The position numbers were made by a program, and so were the translations under genes. From WRHT01 sp031550525 (GTDB lineage Bacteria; Desulfobacterota; Desulfovibrionia; Desulfovibrionales; Desulfovibrionaceae), in NCBI GenBank assembly GCA_031550525.1, contig JAVBON010000005.1:6017-70016 (forward strand): 64,000 nucleotides of DNA, given 5' to 3'. Positions 61,301 through 64,000 of the stretch are shown here, in pieces; position 1 is the stretch's first letter; every line of letters starts with the position of its first letter. The notes beneath the pieces are model-generated. The model was not told the DNA's origin. It saw only the letters and a list, made by a program, of their open reading frames with translations, and did not search any database.

Positions 61301-61418
61301 TACCCTAACTCTATGCTAACTAATTGAAAAGTTTAGAAGTATATGGGGTGAGAGCTCGAGAGAGGGGGAAAGGAAGCCCTTTTCAAAGGGTTCCTTTCCC
61401 CCTCTCTCGAATTCTTAC
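61301..61418 (+). repeat. Family E element with 25-bp-arm hairpin
   Basis: From TACCCTAACTCTATGCTAAC to CGAATTCTTAC, matching the flanks of 42191-42391 in inverse orientation. Its right half is a hairpin (61357-61409) with arms of 25 bp and a single bulged base, starting CGAGAGAGGGGG and ending CCCCCTCTCTCG. It lies between aspS and def. Confidence 0.8.
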
Positions 61419-61492
61419 ATTCCCTTCCTATTCTCTCTTAATTTTACATTTACCGGTTTATGGTTATTATTATTGCCGGGAGTATAGTTTGT

Positions 61493-62008
61493 ATGAAACT
61501 TGAAGTATTGCAGTACCCTGACCCTTTTTTGAAGCGCAAGGCCGAGCCGGTTGCGGAGATTACCGATGATATACGCCGTCTGGCTGCGGACATGGTTGAA
61601 ACCATGTATGCGGAGGACGGCATTGGCCTGGCGGCCCCGCAGGTGGGGCAGGGCATACGCATGGTGGTTATCGACTTGAGCGGCCCTTCCAAGCGCGAGG
61701 CGGCCAAGGTATATATAAACCCGGTGTTGGAAGTGCTGGATGCGGAGCCTATGGAGTCTGAAGAGGGCTGCCTCTCAGTGCCGGATTTAAGGGCCAACGT
61801 CAAGCGTAACGCCAAGGTGCGGGTAAAGGCGCTGGATTTGGACGGCAAGGAATTCAGCGAGGATGCGGAGGAAATTGCCTCCGTCTGCTTGCAGCACGAG
61901 TGCGACCATTTGGATGGCAAGTTGTTTGTGGACCGCATAAGCCGCTTAAAGCGCACCATGTATGATACGAAAGTAAAAAAACGCCTCAAGGCGGAACAGC
62001 AAAAATGA
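61493..62008 (+). CDS. def: Peptide deformylase
   Basis: It removes the N-formyl group from new proteins. The 171-residue enzyme has all three motifs: GIGLAAPQVG, EGCLSVP (metal Cys) and QHECDHLDG (two His ligands and catalytic Glu). The ATG at 61493 has GGGAG about 10 nt upstream; an extension to 61460 is rejected. The stop overlaps the fmt start, so def-fmt is a coupled operon. Confidence 0.96.
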   Translation: MKLEVLQYPDPFLKRKAEPVAEITDDIRRLAADMVETMYAEDGIGLAAPQVGQGIRMVVIDLSGPSKREAAKVYINPVLEVLDAEPMESEEGCLSVPDLRANVKRNAKVRVKALDLDGKEFSEDAEEIASVCLQHECDHLDGKLFVDRISRLKRTMYDTKVKKRLKAEQQK

Positions 62009-63012
62009 AAGTAGTGTTTATGGGCACGCCGGATTTTGCCGCCGCTTCGTTGCGGGCGTTGGCGCAATGGCCGGGCGCGGAGGTGCTGGCCGTGTATTGC
62101 CAGCCGGATCGCCCCGCCGGGCGTGGGCAGAACCTGCAAATCGGGCCGGTTAAAAAACTGGCGCAGGAGCAGGGCATTCCGGTACGCCAGCCTGTAAATT
62201 TTAAAAATGTGGAAGATATAGAGGCCTTAAAGGCGCTGGGCGCGGATATTCTGGTAGTGGCCGCTTACGGCCTTATTCTGCCTCAGGCGGTGCTGGATGC
62301 GGCCCCGCTGGGCGCCATAAACGTGCATGCCTCGCTCCTGCCGCAATATCGCGGCGCTGCCCCCATACAAAGGGCGGTAATGAACGGCGACGCGCGTACC
62401 GGCATAACCATAATGCAAGTACGGTTGAAGCTGGATAGCGGGCCCATGCTCATGCAGCGGGCGCTTGGCATAGGCTTTGAGCAAACCGCCGGAGAGCTGC
62501 ACGACGAGCTGGCGGAGTTGGGCGGTAAATTGCTGGTGGAAACTTTGGAGCGCCTTGAACAGGGCAGGGTTACCCCTGTGGAGCAGGACGAGGCCAGAAC
62601 AAGCTACGCGGCCAAGCTGACTAAAGAAGACGGCTTTTTGAATTTTGAGAGCACCGCGCGTGAGGCGCACAACCGCTCGCGCGGGGTAACCCCTTGGCCT
62701 GGCGCGCAGGTTACCTTGTTGCGCACGGATGCTGCGGGTAAGGCCATGGAGCCTTTGAGCGTGCTGGTACAAAAGGGCAAGGCGCTGGAAGGCCCTGATG
62801 ATAAGGCCATTGCCGCCGTAAACCGGCCCGGAGCGGTGCTGCCCTCGCGCCAGGGTCTTATCCCCATAGTTTGTGCCGATGGCCTTTACGGGCTGTCTCA
62901 GCTTAAACCTTCCGGCGGAAAAAGCATGGATGCTGCGGCCTTTGCCAACGGGTATCTGAAAAATTTCACAACACGGGCGCAATTGCCAGGTGATGGTGAT
63001 GCCGCTAAGTGA
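62005..63012 (+). CDS. fmt: Methionyl-tRNA formyltransferase
   Basis: It formylates the initiator Met-tRNA with 10-formyl-tetrahydrofolate. The 335-residue protein begins MKVVFMGTPDFAAASLRAL, and has the catalytic segment INVHASLLPQYRGAAPIQRA and the C-terminal OB-like domain. Length is slightly above the usual 310-320. The start overlaps the def stop (ATGA). The end overlaps the next gene by 14 nt. Confidence 0.96.
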   Translation: MKVVFMGTPDFAAASLRALAQWPGAEVLAVYCQPDRPAGRGQNLQIGPVKKLAQEQGIPVRQPVNFKNVEDIEALKALGADILVVAAYGLILPQAVLDAAPLGAINVHASLLPQYRGAAPIQRAVMNGDARTGITIMQVRLKLDSGPMLMQRALGIGFEQTAGELHDELAELGGKLLVETLERLEQGRVTPVEQDEARTSYAAKLTKEDGFLNFESTAREAHNRSRGVTPWPGAQVTLLRTDAAGKAMEPLSVLVQKGKALEGPDDKAIAAVNRPGAVLPSRQGLIPIVCADGLYGLSQLKPSGGKSMDAAAFANGYLKNFTTRAQLPGDGDAAK

Positions 63013-63856
63013 CAACGATTTAAAGCAGGCCGCCGACTGGTGGGACGTTTATTACCATAACGACGACCCACGCTGGCACTGGAGCAAAAGCCCGGCGGTG
63101 TTCGACAGCCTCGGGCGCCTGAGTGCCGGAAAAACCTGTTCGGGTCCGGGCGAATTTGTGGCAAATGCCATAACCGCCCATTACCCGCAGTTGCCGCCAT
63201 TTAAAAATGCTGTCTCAGTTGGTTGCGGCCTCGGCCTGAAAGAGTTTTATCTCTTGAAAGCCGGCCTTGTGGAGCATTTTATTCTTTATGATCTGGCTCC
63301 CAAAGTTGTGGATACGGCCCGTAAAACCGCTGAGGAATCCGGCCTTGGCCATGCCGTTACCTGCATTTGCGGCGACGCTTTCGCACTGGAGCAGGGCACG
63401 TTTGATTTGGTCTACTGGGACAACTCCCTCCACCACATGCCCAGCAGCCTGGAAGCGCTGCTGTGGAGCAAGCAACGGCTGGCGCGGGGCGGTCTGCTTT
63501 TTATAAACGATTACGTCGGCCCCAACCGTTTTCAGTTTTCCGATCAGATGCTGGCCCTGTGCAACGAGGCCATAAAGCCACTGGAAATATCGCATGTGGT
63601 GCGCCCAGACCCTGCCGTTATAATCAAAGACGATCCCACCGAGGCCATCGATTCCGCCGCCATCGTCCCTGCCATGCGCAGGCTTTTTCCCAGCGCCATG
63701 CACATTCCGCTGGGCGGCGTGATATATTTTATGGCCCTCAGCGGCAGGCCTATGAAAATAAGCGAAGATGTGGTGCCGGACATTATGGCCCTAGATAAAA
63801 TGCTCCGCGACCACGGGTTATCCTTGTACTCCATGTACCTTTATAAAAACGACTAA
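62999..63856 (+). CDS. SAM-dependent methyltransferase of unknown substrate
   Basis: A 285-residue class I methyltransferase. The SAM site is AVSVGCGLGLKEF (motif I) with the acidic FILYDLAP strand end, then CICGDAFALEQGTFDLVYWDNSLHHMPSS (motifs II-III). The N-terminal DWWDVYYHNDDPRWHWSKSP is an unusual Trp-rich cap. The ATG at 62999 is chosen because AGG lies 8 nt upstream; earlier GTG/ATG codons at 62990-62993 overlap it. It overlaps fmt and so is probably co-transcribed with def-fmt. No clue to substrate. Confidence 0.82.
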   Translation: MPLSDNDLKQAADWWDVYYHNDDPRWHWSKSPAVFDSLGRLSAGKTCSGPGEFVANAITAHYPQLPPFKNAVSVGCGLGLKEFYLLKAGLVEHFILYDLAPKVVDTARKTAEESGLGHAVTCICGDAFALEQGTFDLVYWDNSLHHMPSSLEALLWSKQRLARGGLLFINDYVGPNRFQFSDQMLALCNEAIKPLEISHVVRPDPAVIIKDDPTEAIDSAAIVPAMRRLFPSAMHIPLGGVIYFMALSGRPMKISEDVVPDIMALDKMLRDHGLSLYSMYLYKND

Positions 63857-63876
63857 AATAATAGTTGTAATATATC

Positions 63877-64000
<124 letters not shown>

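Overview
The window looks like chromosomal DNA of a strictly anaerobic deltaproteobacterium, most likely a member of the Desulfovibrionaceae. The indicators are a type III glutamine synthetase, the LL-diaminopimelate aminotransferase (DapL) route to lysine, a VorB-type four-subunit 2-oxoacid:ferredoxin oxidoreductase, a 1217-residue FAD/Fe-S lactate-dehydrogenase-like protein, a two-subunit Fe-S fumarase, a PSP1-metG neighbourhood and a ferredoxin:thioredoxin-reductase module. The family placement is inference from gene content. I see no rRNA, tRNA, CRISPR array, phage module or intact insertion sequence. The window starts inside carA and ends in an 87-nt homopolymer of G that looks like a sequencing artefact.

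Layout. 1-12 kb is nitrogen assimilation and lysine/cell-wall precursors: carA (partial, minus), glnN behind a textbook sigma-54 promoter, gltB overlapping dapF, a periplasmic metallo-beta-lactamase-fold protein, and dapL. 12-17 kb has metG and a PSP1 protein with a repeat tail (minus), then an HD-domain protein. 17.6-21.3 kb has an orphan TRAP-type solute receptor followed by two tandem-duplicated MFS carriers. 21.6-27 kb has a TylF-type methyltransferase, asd (minus) and the vor operon. 27-34 kb has the giant flavo-Fe-S dehydrogenase (minus), ruvX-mltG and an Asp/Glu racemase. 34-40 kb has a VOC protein, a secreted alpha/beta hydrolase, dapA, a beta-barrel outer-membrane protein and a DEAD-box helicase. 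40-46 kb (all minus) has a UPF0173 hydrolase, an amino-acid ABC importer without its ATPase, and an FTR-like reductase with two glutaredoxin-like proteins. 46-53 kb has a divergent EF-G-like GTPase, an M20 amidohydrolase and two paralogous secreted Sel1-like proteins. 53.5-63.9 kb (all plus) has lipoate ligase, fumarase alpha/beta, MtaB-type methylthiotransferase, hisS, aspS, def-fmt and a SAM methyltransferase.

How it fits together. Four of the enzymes from aspartate semialdehyde to meso-diaminopimelate (asd, dapA, dapL, dapF) lie at four separate loci within 37 kb; dapB is not here. glnN plus gltB form the GS/GOGAT cycle. The vor complex, the FAD/Fe-S dehydrogenase and fumarase fit ferredoxin-based organic-acid metabolism, and the FTR-like/glutaredoxin module would pass reduced-ferredoxin electrons to protein thiols.

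The most unusual part is non-coding. The intergenic spaces carry at least four families of dispersed, palindrome-rich repeats (called A/B, C, D and E below) plus several single very long hairpins (arms of 17, 19, 22 and 25 bp). Much of the non-coding DNA longer than 300 bp is made of these elements. They look like MITE- or REP-like sequences or structured RNAs, and one of them abuts the start codon of an ABC permease.
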